From Pseudomonadota bacterium (lineage in GTDB: Bacteria; Pseudomonadota; Gammaproteobacteria; Burkholderiales; Burkholderiaceae_B): a DNA stretch of 18,097 nucleotides. The notes under the pieces were generated by a model. That model was not told the origin of the DNA, did no database searches, and worked only from the letters and a program-made list of their open reading frames with translations. The position numbers and the translations under genes were made by a program. Shown here piece by piece: positions 1-8,159 of the stretch; positions within the stretch are counted from its first letter, which is position 1; every line of letters begins with the position of its first letter. The stretch lies in NCBI GenBank assembly GCA_023427085.1, contig JAEZBO010000076.1, positions 1 through 18,097 of the forward strand, written 5' to 3'.

Positions 1-1220
1 GCATCGTGCTCGGCCCGCTGCACGGCGTGCCGGTCGCCATCAAGGACAGCCTGCAATGGCGCGGCGTGCCCGCCAGCCTCGGCTCGCGGGCGCGCCGCGC
101 CGGCAGTGACGAGCCGACCAGCGCGGCGGTGCAGCGCCTGGTCGCGCACGGCATGCCGATCCTGGGCAAGACCCGCATGACCGAATTCGCGTTCGGCCTG
201 TCGGGCCAGAACCCGACCCAGGGCACCGCCCGCAATCCCTGGGATGCCGTGACGGCGCGCGCCCCGGGCGGTTCGTCGAGCGGCTCGGGGGTCGCGGTCG
301 CGGCCGGCCTGGCGCCGCTGGCGGTCGGTGGCGACACCGGCGGCTCGGTGCGTGCCCCGGCCGCGCTCAACGGCCTGGTCGGCTACAAGCCCTCGTCCGG
401 ACTCGTCAGCCGCGCCGGCTGCCTGCCCTTGTCCGATACGCTCGACGTGCTGGGTCCGATCGCCCGCACGGTGGCCGACGCACGGCTGCTGACGCAGGTG
501 CTGGCCGGGCCGGATGGCGATGACGCGATCACGCTGGCGATGGCGCCGGCCGTGCAGGCGGCGCTGCGCCGGCCGCGGCCCTATGCCCCGGCGCGCGTGG
601 CCTGGCTGCAGCCGCGTGACTGGCCGTGCCCGCTGAGCGCCGCCGCGCAGGCCGACTGGGACCAGACCCTGGCCCGGCTGGCGCGCGCCGGCTGGCAGGC
701 CGAGGCGTGGCAGGCGCCGGCCGGCCTGTCGTTCGCGCAACTGGCCGACGACAACTCGCTGGTGCTGGCCTACGAGGCCTGGCGCCACTACGGCGCGCTG
801 GCCGAGGATCCGCAACAGCCGCTGTGGCAGGTGGTGCGCGGGCGCATCCTGGCCGGGCGTGACATCGATACGGCCGACTACGACGCCGCGCTGGCACGCC
901 GCCACGCCGCGCAGCATGCCTTCGAGCAAGCGCTGCCAGCCGGCGTGATGCTATTGATGCCGGCGGCCGACCAGGGCGCGCGGGCGCTGGACGACGCCGA
1001 CCTGCGCCATGCCGGACTCGGGCGGCTGCAACGGCCGGCCAACTTCCTCGATGCGCCCGCGATCGTGCTGCCCAGCGGCCTCGATGACGAGGGCATGCCG
1101 CTGTCGCTGCAGGCATTGGCGCCGCGCGGCCACGACGCCACGCTGCTCGATGCCGCGCAGGCGCTGGCGCCCCTGCTGGCGCCGGGGCTGCGGCCCGATC
1201 TATCGGCCTGGCAGTTGTAG
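1..1220 (+). CDS. Amidase-signature family hydrolase, 5' end outside window
   Basis: This is the C-terminal part of an amidase-signature enzyme, a family of Ser-cisSer-Lys hydrolases that cleave amide bonds in the cytoplasm (amidases and GatA relatives). The frame is open to base 1, so the true start lies upstream; the GTG at 6 is internal. Counting from that GTG, the catalytic lysine is K13 in AIKDS, the cis-serine is S90 in GGSSSGS and the nucleophile is S114 in GDTGGSVRAPAA. The 24-residue spacing between the two serines is the family's usual value. About 405 residues are visible, so only a short N-terminal piece is missing. The C-terminal half is divergent, so the substrate cannot be read. 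It may be a stand-alone amidase rather than GatA, because no gatB or gatC follows. It ends in TAG just before a strong terminator and converges on metK. Confidence 0.9.
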   Translation, partial: IVLGPLHGVPVAIKDSLQWRGVPASLGSRARRAGSDEPTSAAVQRLVAHGMPILGKTRMTEFAFGLSGQNPTQGTARNPWDAVTARAPGGSSSGSGVAVAAGLAPLAVGGDTGGSVRAPAALNGLVGYKPSSGLVSRAGCLPLSDTLDVLGPIARTVADARLLTQVLAGPDGDDAITLAMAPAVQAALRRPRPYAPARVAWLQPRDWPCPLSAAAQADWDQTLARLARAGWQAEAWQAPAGLSFAQLADDNSLVLAYEAWRHYGALAEDPQQPLWQVVRGRILAGRDIDTADYDAALARRHAAQHAFEQALPAGVMLLMPAADQGARALDDADLRHAGLGRLQRPANFLDAPAIVLPSGLDDEGMPLSLQALAPRGHDATLLDAAQALAPLLAPGLRPDLSAWQL

Positions 1221-1231
1221 GCGCAGGCACC

Positions 1232-1271
1232 AAACAGAACGGGCGGCCATCACTGGCCGCCCGTTCTGTTT
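1232..1271. terminator. Bidirectional terminator between amidase and metK
   Basis: A perfect 18-bp inverted repeat (AAACAGAACGGGCGGCCA at 1232-1249, its exact reverse complement at 1254-1271) closes a 4-base loop TCAC. The A-rich outer end on one side and T-rich end on the other give a short U-run on either strand. It sits 12 bases after the amidase stop and 19 bases after the metK stop, so it can terminate both convergent transcripts. Confidence 0.85.
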
Positions 1272-1289
1272 CATTGCCGATCGCGCGGA

Positions 1290-2453
<1,164 letters not shown>

Positions 2454-2647
2454 GGTGAACGTCCTGTTGAGTCCGGCTGCCGGCCAGGGCCGCACGGACA
2501 GGGTTGACGGGGCGCGTTGCCCCGGATGCAACCTCGACTGCAAGGACGTTGATCTGGGCGCGACGCTTTAGCGGTCAGGTCGGCGGCCAGGCCCGAAGGC
2601 CCCTGCTGCCGGTGTCGCCCCGCAAGTTGTCGGTTAACTCGGCGACT
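2454..2647 (-). promoter_or_regulatory. Long structured 5' leader of metK
   Basis: If the promoter at 2654-2681 is used, metK mRNA begins near 2647 and carries a leader of about 190 bases without an obvious gene. In it, GTTGC/GCAAC (2528-2532 with 2516-2520) and CGGGGC/GCCCCG (2519-2524 with 2508-2513) form two hairpins that share bases and so cannot coexist. A further GC-rich inverted repeat (CCGG/CCGG around 2473-2483) lies just ahead of the ribosome-binding site. I do not recognise a known SAM or SAH riboswitch. Whether this leader regulates anything is an inference. Confidence 0.3.
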
Positions 2648-2653
2648 GGGGGG

Positions 2654-2681
2654 ATTTTAAGCGAAAATATCACGTTGTCTC
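2654..2681 (-). promoter_or_regulatory. Candidate sigma-70 promoter for metK
   Basis: Reading the minus strand, GAGACA (complement of 2676-2681) is followed after 16 bases by TAAAAT (complement of 2654-2659). This matches the -35 in four and the -10 in five of six positions. It is the only AT-rich patch in this 339-base divergent intergenic stretch. I could not find a convincing matching promoter on the plus strand for the lpxL operon. Confidence 0.45.
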
Positions 2682-2695
2682 TCACCTCGTTGATC

Positions 2696-2714
2696 GGCGC
2701 GCGCCGCGCGCGCC
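2696..2714. repeat. GC-only palindrome upstream of lpxL operon
   Basis: GGCGCGCGC, one base, then its reverse complement GCGCGCGCC. It lies between the metK promoter candidate and the first acyltransferase start, so it may form a hairpin in the lpxL leader or be simple alternating GC sequence. Apart from this, the metK promoter and the metK leader, I see nothing in the 2454-2792 gap. Confidence 0.4.
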
Positions 2715-2792
2715 TGGCAGCCGGCCCGGCCGCGCCAGCGTAGATCCCCGCGTGAGCGCGACCCATCCACCCGTTATCCGGATCGCCCCTCG

Positions 2793-3677
2793 ATGCTGTT
2801 GTCGCTGTTTCGCCTGCTGGCCTGCCTGCCCTTGCCCATGCTGCAAGGATTGGGCCGTGGCCTGGGCAGGCTGCTTTATCTGCTTCCGGGCAAGTACCGC
2901 GAGCGCCTGCGCGCCAACGCCGCGCAGGCCGGTTACGACTCGCCGGCGTTCGCGCGCCGCGCCGCGGGCGAGACCGGCGCGATGATCTTCGAACTGGCGC
3001 GCGTGTGGTTCCGCAGCGATGCCAGCCTGGCGCAGGTGCATAGCGACGACGAGGCCATGGTCCAGGCGGTGCGCGACGAGGGCCGCGGCGTGATCTATCT
3101 GACGCCGCACCTGGGCTGCTTCGAGATCACCGCCCGCTACATGGCGCGCATCGCCCCGCTGACCGTGATGTTCCGCCCGCCGCGCAAGGCCGCGCTGACG
3201 CCGGTGATGCAGGTCGCGCGCCAGGCCGAAGGCCTGCAGGTCGTGCCGGCCAACCAGTCCGGCGTGCGCGCCTTCGTGCGCGCGCTGCGCGGCGGCCGGG
3301 CCATCGGCATGCTGCCCGACCAGGCCCCCGGCGTCGGCGAAGGCGTCTGGGCACCGTTCTTCGGCCGCATGGCCTATTCGGTCACGCTGCCCGGCAAGCT
3401 GGCCAGCCAGACCGGCGTGCCGATCATGCTGGTCGCCGGCGAGCGCCTGCCGCGGGGCCGCGGCTGGCGCATGCACTACGTGCGCGTGCCCGAGCCGCTG
3501 CCGGCCTCGGCGGCCGAGCAGGCGGCGCTGATCAACCAGACCATGGAAACGCTGATCCGCCGGTTTCCCGAGCAATACCTGTGGGGCTACCACCGCTACA
3601 AGACACCCAAGGGCGCGCCGGCGGCACCGGCGGCGGACGGCGATGCGGCGCGCCAGCGCGACGGAGATCCGGCATGA
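2793..3677 (+). CDS. lpxL: Lipid A biosynthesis acyltransferase, LpxL/HtrB family (first copy)
   Basis: The family transfers a secondary acyl chain from acyl-ACP onto Kdo-lipid A at the inner face of the cytoplasmic membrane. The 294-residue protein starts with a hydrophobic anchor (about 1-31). It carries the catalytic H-x4-D/E motif as H106-LGCF-E111, followed by the RPPRK block and the GMLPDQAPG block typical of lysophospholipid acyltransferases. The ATG at 2793 has only a weak GGA upstream; no better in-frame start exists. The last residues after about 275 are Ala/Gly/Asp-rich and poorly conserved. Its stop overlaps the next acyltransferase start as ATGA, so the pair is translationally coupled. 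Two adjacent LpxL homologues with different acyl specificity are known in Bordetella; which one this is, and which chain it adds, cannot be read here. Confidence 0.92.
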   Translation: MLLSLFRLLACLPLPMLQGLGRGLGRLLYLLPGKYRERLRANAAQAGYDSPAFARRAAGETGAMIFELARVWFRSDASLAQVHSDDEAMVQAVRDEGRGVIYLTPHLGCFEITARYMARIAPLTVMFRPPRKAALTPVMQVARQAEGLQVVPANQSGVRAFVRALRGGRAIGMLPDQAPGVGEGVWAPFFGRMAYSVTLPGKLASQTGVPIMLVAGERLPRGRGWRMHYVRVPEPLPASAAEQAALINQTMETLIRRFPEQYLWGYHRYKTPKGAPAAPAADGDAARQRDGDPA

Positions 3678-4642
3678 ACGCGCCGCCGAAACCCGCTGGC
3701 GGTCCGGGCGACGGTTCGCCGGGCGACGGTTCGCCGGGCGCCGCCGCACCCCGCCGCAGCCTCAAGTACCGTGCGCTGCGCGGCCTGTTCATGTGGTTCG
3801 GCCGCATCCGGCCGGCCACGCGGCTGTGGCTGGGCCGCTGGCTCGGCGCGCTGGCTTACCGCCTGGTCCAGCCGCGCGTCAAGGTCGCGCGCCGCAATCT
3901 CGAACTCTGTTTTCCGGGGCTGTCCGAGCCCGAGCGCGAAACGCTGCTGCGTCGGCACTTCCATGCGCTGGCGCAGTCGGTGGTCGATCGGGGCGTGCTC
4001 TGGTACGCCCCGCCCGAGCGGGTGCGCGAGATGGTGCAGCTGTCGGGCTACGAGCACCTGCAGGCGCAGCTCGACGCCGGCCGTTCGTGCATCCTGCTGG
4101 CGCCGCACTTCATCGGCCTGGACGCGGCCGCCTCGCGGCTGACCATGGAGACGCCCAGCGGCGCGACGATGTATGCGCCCCAGAGCGACGCCGACGTCGA
4201 TGCGATCGTGCGCGAAGGCCGCACCCGCTTCAACGACGTGCATCTGGTCAGCCGCCGCGACGGCGTGCGCACGCTGCTGCGCCACATCCGTGCGGCCCGG
4301 CCGATCTATTACCTGCCCGACATGGACCTGGGCCGCAAGGGCGCGGTGTTCGTGCCGTTCTTCGGCGTGCCGGCGGCCACCATGCCGTCGACCGCGCAGC
4401 TGGCCCGCAACTTCGACCTGCCGGTGCTGCCCATCCTGAGCCACTGGGACGAACACAGCGGCCGCTACCTGATCGAGGTGCTGCCGCCGATCGCCGACTT
4501 CCCCGGCGACGCCACGCCCGAGGACGCCACCGCGCGGCTCAACCAGCTGCTCGAAGGCTGGGTGCGGCGCATGCCCGAGCAGTACTACTGGGTGCACCGC
4601 CGCTTCAAGACCCGGCCGCCGGGCGAAGACAAACTCTATTGA
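3674..4642 (+). CDS. lpxL: Lipid A biosynthesis acyltransferase, LpxL/HtrB family (second copy)
   Basis: A second late acyltransferase for lipid A, 322 residues. The frame is open upstream, but the ATG at 3674 is preferred: it has GGAG seven bases upstream and overlaps the previous stop as ATGA. Residues 1-28 form a Gly/Pro/Ser-rich, probably disordered cytoplasmic tail with two copies of GDGSP encoded by a 15-bp tandem repeat. A membrane-associated segment follows (about 33-66). The catalytic motif is H145-FIGL-D150, the exact H-x4-D form, and a DMDLGRKGAVFVPFFGV block lies further on. It is only distantly similar to its upstream neighbour, so the two probably differ in acyl chain or position on lipid A. 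dapF follows after 39 bases. Confidence 0.92.
   Translation: MNAPPKPAGGPGDGSPGDGSPGAAAPRRSLKYRALRGLFMWFGRIRPATRLWLGRWLGALAYRLVQPRVKVARRNLELCFPGLSEPERETLLRRHFHALAQSVVDRGVLWYAPPERVREMVQLSGYEHLQAQLDAGRSCILLAPHFIGLDAAASRLTMETPSGATMYAPQSDADVDAIVREGRTRFNDVHLVSRRDGVRTLLRHIRAARPIYYLPDMDLGRKGAVFVPFFGVPAATMPSTAQLARNFDLPVLPILSHWDEHSGRYLIEVLPPIADFPGDATPEDATARLNQLLEGWVRRMPEQYYWVHRRFKTRPPGEDKLY
3706..3740 (+). repeat. 15-bp tandem repeat in the N-terminus of the second lpxL
   Basis: GGGCGACGGTTCGCC occurs at 3706-3720 and again, identically, at 3721-3735, followed by a partial third copy (GGGCG). Each unit adds five codons (Gly-Asp-Gly-Ser-Pro), so copy-number change would keep the frame. Confidence 0.85.
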
Positions 4643-4669
4643 ACGCGCCTGCCGGCCCGGCAAGTAGGC

Positions 4670-4675
4670 GATAAT
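4670..4675 (+). promoter_or_regulatory. Candidate -10 element placing a start site at the dapF ATG
   Basis: GATAAT matches the -10 consensus in five of six positions and ends six bases before the dapF ATG, so transcription would begin at or next to the A of ATG. No good -35 or extended -10 is visible, and dapF has no ribosome-binding sequence. This fits leaderless translation but may be chance. Confidence 0.25.
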
Positions 4676-4681
4676 CCTCCG

Positions 4682-5575
4682 ATGACCTGGACCTTCACCA
4701 AAATGCATGGCGCGGGCAACGACTTCGTCGTGCTCGACGGCGTGCGTGCATCGATCGAGATGACGCCGGCCCGCGCGCGCGCGCTGGCCGACCGGCACAT
4801 GGGCGTGGGCGCCGACCAGATCCTGCTGGTCGAGGCCGCCACGCGGGCCGACGCCGACTTCCGCTACCGCATCTTCAATGCCGATGGCAGCGAGGTCGAG
4901 CATTGCGGCAACGGCGCGCGCTGCTTCGTGCGCTTCGTGCACGAACAGGGCCTGTCCGAACGCAACCCGCTGCGCGCCGAGATCGCCACCGGCGTGATCG
5001 TACTGGATGAAACCGCCGACGGCTGCGTCACGGTCGACATGGGCCAGACCCGCTTCGATCCCGCCGCGCTGCCCTTCGACACGCAGGGCCTGGCCTCGCG
5101 CGCCGACCATGACGACACGCTGTGGCAGCTGCCGCTCGACGGCGCCGCGGCCCAGACCGGCCCGGCGCCGTGGCTGTCGCTGGTGGCGATCTCCAATCCC
5201 CACGCCGTGCAGGTGGTCGACGACGTCGAGCGCGCGCCGGTGGCGGTGCAGGGCCCTTTCATCGAATCGCACCCGCGCTTCGCGCGCCGCGTCAACGCCG
5301 GCTTCATGCAGGTGCTCGATCGCCACACCATCCGGCTGCGCGTCTACGAACGCGGCGCCGGCGAGACGCTGGCCTGTGGCACCGGCGCCTGTGCGGCCGT
5401 GGCCGCCGGCATCCGCCGTGGCCTGCTCGACTCGCCGGTGGCCGTGCACACGCGCGGCGGCCGCCTGGACATCGCCTGGGACGGCCAGCAACTGCGCATG
5501 ACCGGCCCGGCCACCACGGTCTTTTCGGGCACGCTGGATATCGACGCGCTGGTCGCCAGCCTGCCCCAGCCCTAG
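4682..5575 (+). CDS. dapF: Diaminopimelate epimerase
   Basis: DapF converts LL-diaminopimelate to meso-diaminopimelate, used for lysine and for peptidoglycan cross-links; it is cytoplasmic and cofactor-free. The two catalytic cysteines are present: C75 in NADGSEVEHCGNGARC and C232 in GAGETLACGTGAC. The N-terminal MHGAGNDFVVLD block is also typical. At 297 residues it is a little longer than the usual 270-280; the extra length lies in the middle, around 133-165. The start is fixed by the conserved N-terminus, yet there is no purine-rich site before ATG 4682; the bases read TAATCCTCCG. A -10-like GATAAT sits just upstream. The dapF/DUF484/xerC order is conserved as far as Escherichia coli. Confidence 0.97.
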   Translation: MTWTFTKMHGAGNDFVVLDGVRASIEMTPARARALADRHMGVGADQILLVEAATRADADFRYRIFNADGSEVEHCGNGARCFVRFVHEQGLSERNPLRAEIATGVIVLDETADGCVTVDMGQTRFDPAALPFDTQGLASRADHDDTLWQLPLDGAAAQTGPAPWLSLVAISNPHAVQVVDDVERAPVAVQGPFIESHPRFARRVNAGFMQVLDRHTIRLRVYERGAGETLACGTGACAAVAAGIRRGLLDSPVAVHTRGGRLDIAWDGQQLRMTGPATTVFSGTLDIDALVASLPQP

Positions 5576-5616
5576 ATTCAACCGGCCCCGCAAGGCCAGC
5601 ACAAGGACTCGCCACG

Positions 5617-6333
5617 ATGACCACCGACGCGTTGACCGCCGAGAGCGTCGCCCGCTTTCTGCAGGCGCACCCCAGCTTCCTGCAAGAGCACGCCGACGTG
5701 TTCGCCACGCTCGAAGTGCCACACCCGCACCAGACCCGCGCGATCTCGCTGGGCGAACGCCAGATCGTCACGCTGCGCGACCGCCAGCGCGAGCTCGAAC
5801 TGCGCCTGAACGCGCTGGTGCACAACGCCAGCATCAACGCCACCACCGGCCAGCGCCTGCACCAATGGAGCCTGCGGCTGCTGGCCGAGACCGACGCGCA
5901 GCGCCTGCCGGCCGCCATCACGCTGGGCCTGGCCGATATCTACGGTCTGCAGGACGTTGCGCTGCGGGTCTGGGCGCCGCTGCGCACGGCCGACGCCGAT
6001 CCGGCCGGCCAGGCCGTCTCGGAAGACTGCCGCGCCTTCGCCGACACGCTGAAAAAACCCTATTGCGGACCGGACACCGGCTTCGAGGCGGCCCGCTGGC
6101 TGTCGGCCAAGCCGGCCTCGCTGGCGATCATCGCGCTGCGCGCGGACGGGGACGTGCCGGGCGCCGCTGCGCCGGGCGCCGCTGCGTCGGGCGCCGACGC
6201 GCCGGCCTTCGGGCTGCTGGTGCTGGCCTCGGATGACGCCGACCGTTTCGTCGCCGACATGGGCACCGACTTCCTCGACCAGATCGGCGAGCTCGCCAGC
6301 GCGGCGCTGCGCCGGCTGCACGAGGCCGCGTAA
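5617..6333 (+). CDS. DUF484 family protein (GAF-like, YigA type)
   Basis: A 238-residue member of the DUF484 family, which has a GAF-like fold and no established biochemical role. It is almost always encoded between dapF and xerC. The conserved opening is visible: a helical SVARFLQAHPSFLQEHADVF block (about 8-27), then a short coiled segment rich in Arg and Glu (about 45-68), then the GAF-like part. The ATG at 5617 has AAGGA nine bases upstream and is 41 bases after the dapF stop; the frame is open further upstream but only as a shadow of dapF. Residues about 181-195 are an Ala/Gly/Pro insert encoded by three 15-bp repeats, interrupting the GAF-like domain just before its last strands. xerC begins five bases after its stop. 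Confidence 0.88.
   Translation: MTTDALTAESVARFLQAHPSFLQEHADVFATLEVPHPHQTRAISLGERQIVTLRDRQRELELRLNALVHNASINATTGQRLHQWSLRLLAETDAQRLPAAITLGLADIYGLQDVALRVWAPLRTADADPAGQAVSEDCRAFADTLKKPYCGPDTGFEAARWLSAKPASLAIIALRADGDVPGAAAPGAAASGADAPAFGLLVLASDDADRFVADMGTDFLDQIGELASAALRRLHEAA
6156..6200 (+). repeat. 15-bp tandem repeat inside the DUF484 gene
   Basis: GCCGGGCGCCGCTGC occurs twice in a row (6156-6170, 6171-6185). A third copy at 6186-6200 matches at 12 of 15 positions. In frame it encodes an Ala/Gly/Pro-rich linker. The unit, rotated to start at GGGCG, matches the repeat in the second lpxL gene at 12 of 15 positions. Confidence 0.8.
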
Positions 6334-6338
6334 CGATC

Positions 6339-7289
6339 ATGGCCAGCCTGCCCGACAGCATGACGCGCTGGCTGGCCTATCTGTCGACCACGCTGCGTTA
6401 CGCCGAGCACACCCAGCAAAGCTACCGGCGCGATCTGGCCAAGCTGGCCGAGTTCGCCGGCGACCTGCCGCCCGAGCGGCTCGGCCCCGCGCAGCTGCGC
6501 CAGTACCTGGGCCGGCTGCACGCGCAGGGCATGAGCCCGCGCAGCCTGGCGCGCACGCTGTCGGCCTGGCGCGGCTTCTACAAATGGTGGGCGCCGCAGG
6601 CCGGCATGAACGCCAATCCGGCCTCCGGGCTGCGCGCGCCCAAGGCGCCGCGTTCGCTGCCCAAGGCGCTGTCGGTCGAGCAGACCGTCGGCCTGCTCGA
6701 GCACGCCGGCGCGCGCGAAGGCCACGACCCGATCGCGCGGCGCGATCACGCCATGTTCGAACTGTTCTATTCCAGCGGCTTGCGGCTGTCCGAGCTGACC
6801 GGCCTGGATGCCGCCTACCAGCGCAGCGCCGCTTATGAATCGCGCGGCTGGATCAAGCTGGACGAAGCCGAGGTGCTGGTGCTGGGCAAGGGCGGCAAGC
6901 GCCGCAGCGTGCCGGTCGGCCGCGCCGCGCTCGAGGCGCTGCAACGCTGGCTGGCCGAGCGGCCCCGGCTGCTGGCCGCCGACGCCAGCGAGGACGACCG
7001 CGCGGCGCTGTTCCTGGGCGCGCGCGGTAAACGTATTTCACCCCGCGTGGTGCAGGCCCAGCTGGCCAGGCTGGCGATCGCCGCCGGCCTGCCCGCGCAT
7101 GTGCATCCGCACGTGCTGCGGCACAGCTTCGCCAGCCATGTGCTGCAGTCGGCGCAAGACCTGCGCGCGGTGCAGGACATGCTGGGCCACGCCAACATCT
7201 CGACCACGCAGATCTATACCCGGCTCGATTTCCAGCATCTGGCCAAGGCCTACGACCAGGCCCACCCGCGCGCGCAGCGCAAGCGCTGA
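6339..7289 (+). CDS. xerC: Tyrosine recombinase XerC
   Basis: XerC acts with XerD at dif to resolve chromosome dimers before cell division. The 316-residue protein has the N-terminal SAM-like DNA-binding domain (about 5-90) and the catalytic domain (about 108-310). The full active site is present: R149 in SSGLRLSEL, K184 in LGKGGKRR, H258 and R261 in HVLRHSFASH, H284 in LGHANIST and nucleophile Y293 in TQIYTRLD. Between R149 and K184 the protein has roughly a dozen more residues (about 158-171) than E. coli XerC, probably an enlarged beta hairpin. The ATG at 6339 is five bases after the DUF484 stop, so translation is likely coupled. The position in a dapF operon and the lack of nearby att sites argue for housekeeping XerC rather than a phage integrase. 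Confidence 0.95.
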   Translation: MASLPDSMTRWLAYLSTTLRYAEHTQQSYRRDLAKLAEFAGDLPPERLGPAQLRQYLGRLHAQGMSPRSLARTLSAWRGFYKWWAPQAGMNANPASGLRAPKAPRSLPKALSVEQTVGLLEHAGAREGHDPIARRDHAMFELFYSSGLRLSELTGLDAAYQRSAAYESRGWIKLDEAEVLVLGKGGKRRSVPVGRAALEALQRWLAERPRLLAADASEDDRAALFLGARGKRISPRVVQAQLARLAIAAGLPAHVHPHVLRHSFASHVLQSAQDLRAVQDMLGHANISTTQIYTRLDFQHLAKAYDQAHPRAQRKR

Positions 7290-7308
7290 CGCGGGCGGGC
7301 GGCCCGCG
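7290..7308. terminator. GC hairpin between xerC and the GntR regulator
   Basis: CGCGGGC (7290-7296), a 5-base loop, then GCCCGCG (7302-7308). It fills the 24-base gap between convergent genes, where a terminator is expected, but neither strand has a T-run. An intrinsic terminator is therefore doubtful. Confidence 0.3.
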
Positions 7309-7313
7309 CGCGG

Positions 7314-8054
7314 CTAGACCTTGGCGGTCTTGCGCGGCCGGCCGACCGGCCGCCGCACCACCGGTGCCGGCGAAGTCTGCGCCAGGATCCTCGCTTCGAT
7401 CACCGGCAGCAGGTCGAAGATCTTTTCGCGCGCGGTGTTGATGTCGTCCTCGACCGCCTTGCGCAGCGGACCCGGCTTGCCCGTATGCATGGCCTGCAGG
7501 ATGCGCGCATGCCGCGGGCTGCGGCCACTGGCCAGGGCCGGATACATCAGGTTCATGCTCGGCCCGATCAGCAACCAGAGCTTTTCGACCAGTTGCAGCG
7601 AGATGTCCTGCCCGGCGGCGCGGTACAGCGCGAAGTGGAAGGCGACATTCAGCTTCAGGCCCAGCTTGAAATCACGCGCCTCCATCGCCCGGTCGAACTG
7701 ATCCTGGATGCGGACCTGGTCGGCCAGCAGCGCCGGGGTCAGCCGTGGCGCCGCCCGCTCGGCCAGATCGCCCTCGAGCATCAGGCGCAGGCGGAATATC
7801 TCTTCGAAATTGGCGCTGTCGACCAGCGGCACCTCGATGGCCCGGCTGCCATTGCGCAGCACGCCCTCCGAGATCAGCCGCGTCAGCGCCTCGCGCACCG
7901 GCGTCTGGCTCACGCCCATGGCCTCGGCCAGCGCCCGCATGTTCACGCGCTGGCCTGGTGAGTACTGGCCTTCGAGCAGGCCGGCGGCCAGTTGCCGGTA
8001 GACCTGGTCCGCCAACGACTCGCCGCGATTCGCTACGGAGAAAAAATCGTTCAT
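7314..8054 (-). CDS. GntR-family transcriptional regulator, FadR/FCD subgroup, with AT-hook-like tail
   Basis: A 246-residue one-component regulator. Residues about 10-75 are the GntR winged helix-turn-helix (SLADQVYRQL, then MGVSQTPVREALTRL). Residues about 80-225 are the all-helical FCD effector domain. In the FCD pocket N136 and H140 (NVAFH) and H182 (RHARIL) look like metal ligands; where many relatives have a third histidine the chain reads VEDDIN, with aspartate. The tail 233-246 is basic and contains VGRPRKTAKV, which resembles an AT-hook. The ATG at 8054 gives the usual short N-terminus; the frame extends far upstream but only as the complement of the next gene. No strong ribosome-binding site is seen. 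It diverges from the aldolase/dehydrogenase/Bug genes, so it most likely represses them and itself, with the pathway substrate as effector. Confidence 0.92.
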   Translation of the reverse strand: MNDFFSVANRGESLADQVYRQLAAGLLEGQYSPGQRVNMRALAEAMGVSQTPVREALTRLISEGVLRNGSRAIEVPLVDSANFEEIFRLRLMLEGDLAERAAPRLTPALLADQVRIQDQFDRAMEARDFKLGLKLNVAFHFALYRAAGQDISLQLVEKLWLLIGPSMNLMYPALASGRSPRHARILQAMHTGKPGPLRKAVEDDINTAREKIFDLLPVIEARILAQTSPAPVVRRPVGRPRKTAKV

Positions 8055-8091
8055 CTGTGCGCTTCTGTTGCCGACGCCGGATGATAACCCT

Positions 8092-8120
8092 TTTCGAATT
8101 AAAAAATTACGTTGTATGAT
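8092..8120 (+). promoter_or_regulatory. Candidate promoter of the aldolase operon
   Basis: TTTCGA (8092-8097), a 17-base spacer and TATGAT (8115-8120, five of six to -10). The -35 is poor, as expected for a regulated promoter. The -10 lies inside the dyad at 8103-8140, so a protein bound there would block transcription. Confidence 0.35.
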
Positions 8121-8140
8121 ATATCGCATATCGTAATTTT
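8103..8140. promoter_or_regulatory. Probable GntR operator: 38-bp dyad between divergent genes
   Basis: Outer arms AAAATTACG (8103-8111) and CGTAATTTT (8132-8140) are perfect inverted repeats. The central GATATATC (8118-8125) is a palindrome about exactly the same axis (8121.5), with partial symmetry between. The site lies in the AT-rich 105-base gap between the regulator (start 8054) and the aldolase (start 8160), overlapping the plus-strand -10. Binding by the adjacent GntR protein is inferred from position. Confidence 0.6.
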
Positions 8141-8159
8141 CTACCGACCAAGGAATGTC

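Noticed and set aside
2454..2543. In-frame N-terminal extension of MetK up to 2543
   Set aside because: The extra residues are not MetK-like, while GTG 2453 has a ribosome-binding sequence and yields the normal family N-terminus.
2454..2647. SAM- or SAH-type riboswitch before metK
   Set aside because: I compared the leader by eye with the SAH element found before ahcY in beta-proteobacteria and did not find its conserved core. Only unspecific hairpins can be supported.
3596..5722. Very long minus-strand open frame (708 codons) across lpxL and dapF
   Set aside because: It lies opposite genes with clear motifs and has a low-complexity Arg/Ala/Gly/His composition. Long antisense frames are expected when codons nearly all end in G or C.
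6339..7289. Phage or island integrase
   Set aside because: Although a tyrosine recombinase, it sits in the conserved dapF-DUF484 operon, has XerC length and has no att repeats or mobile genes nearby.
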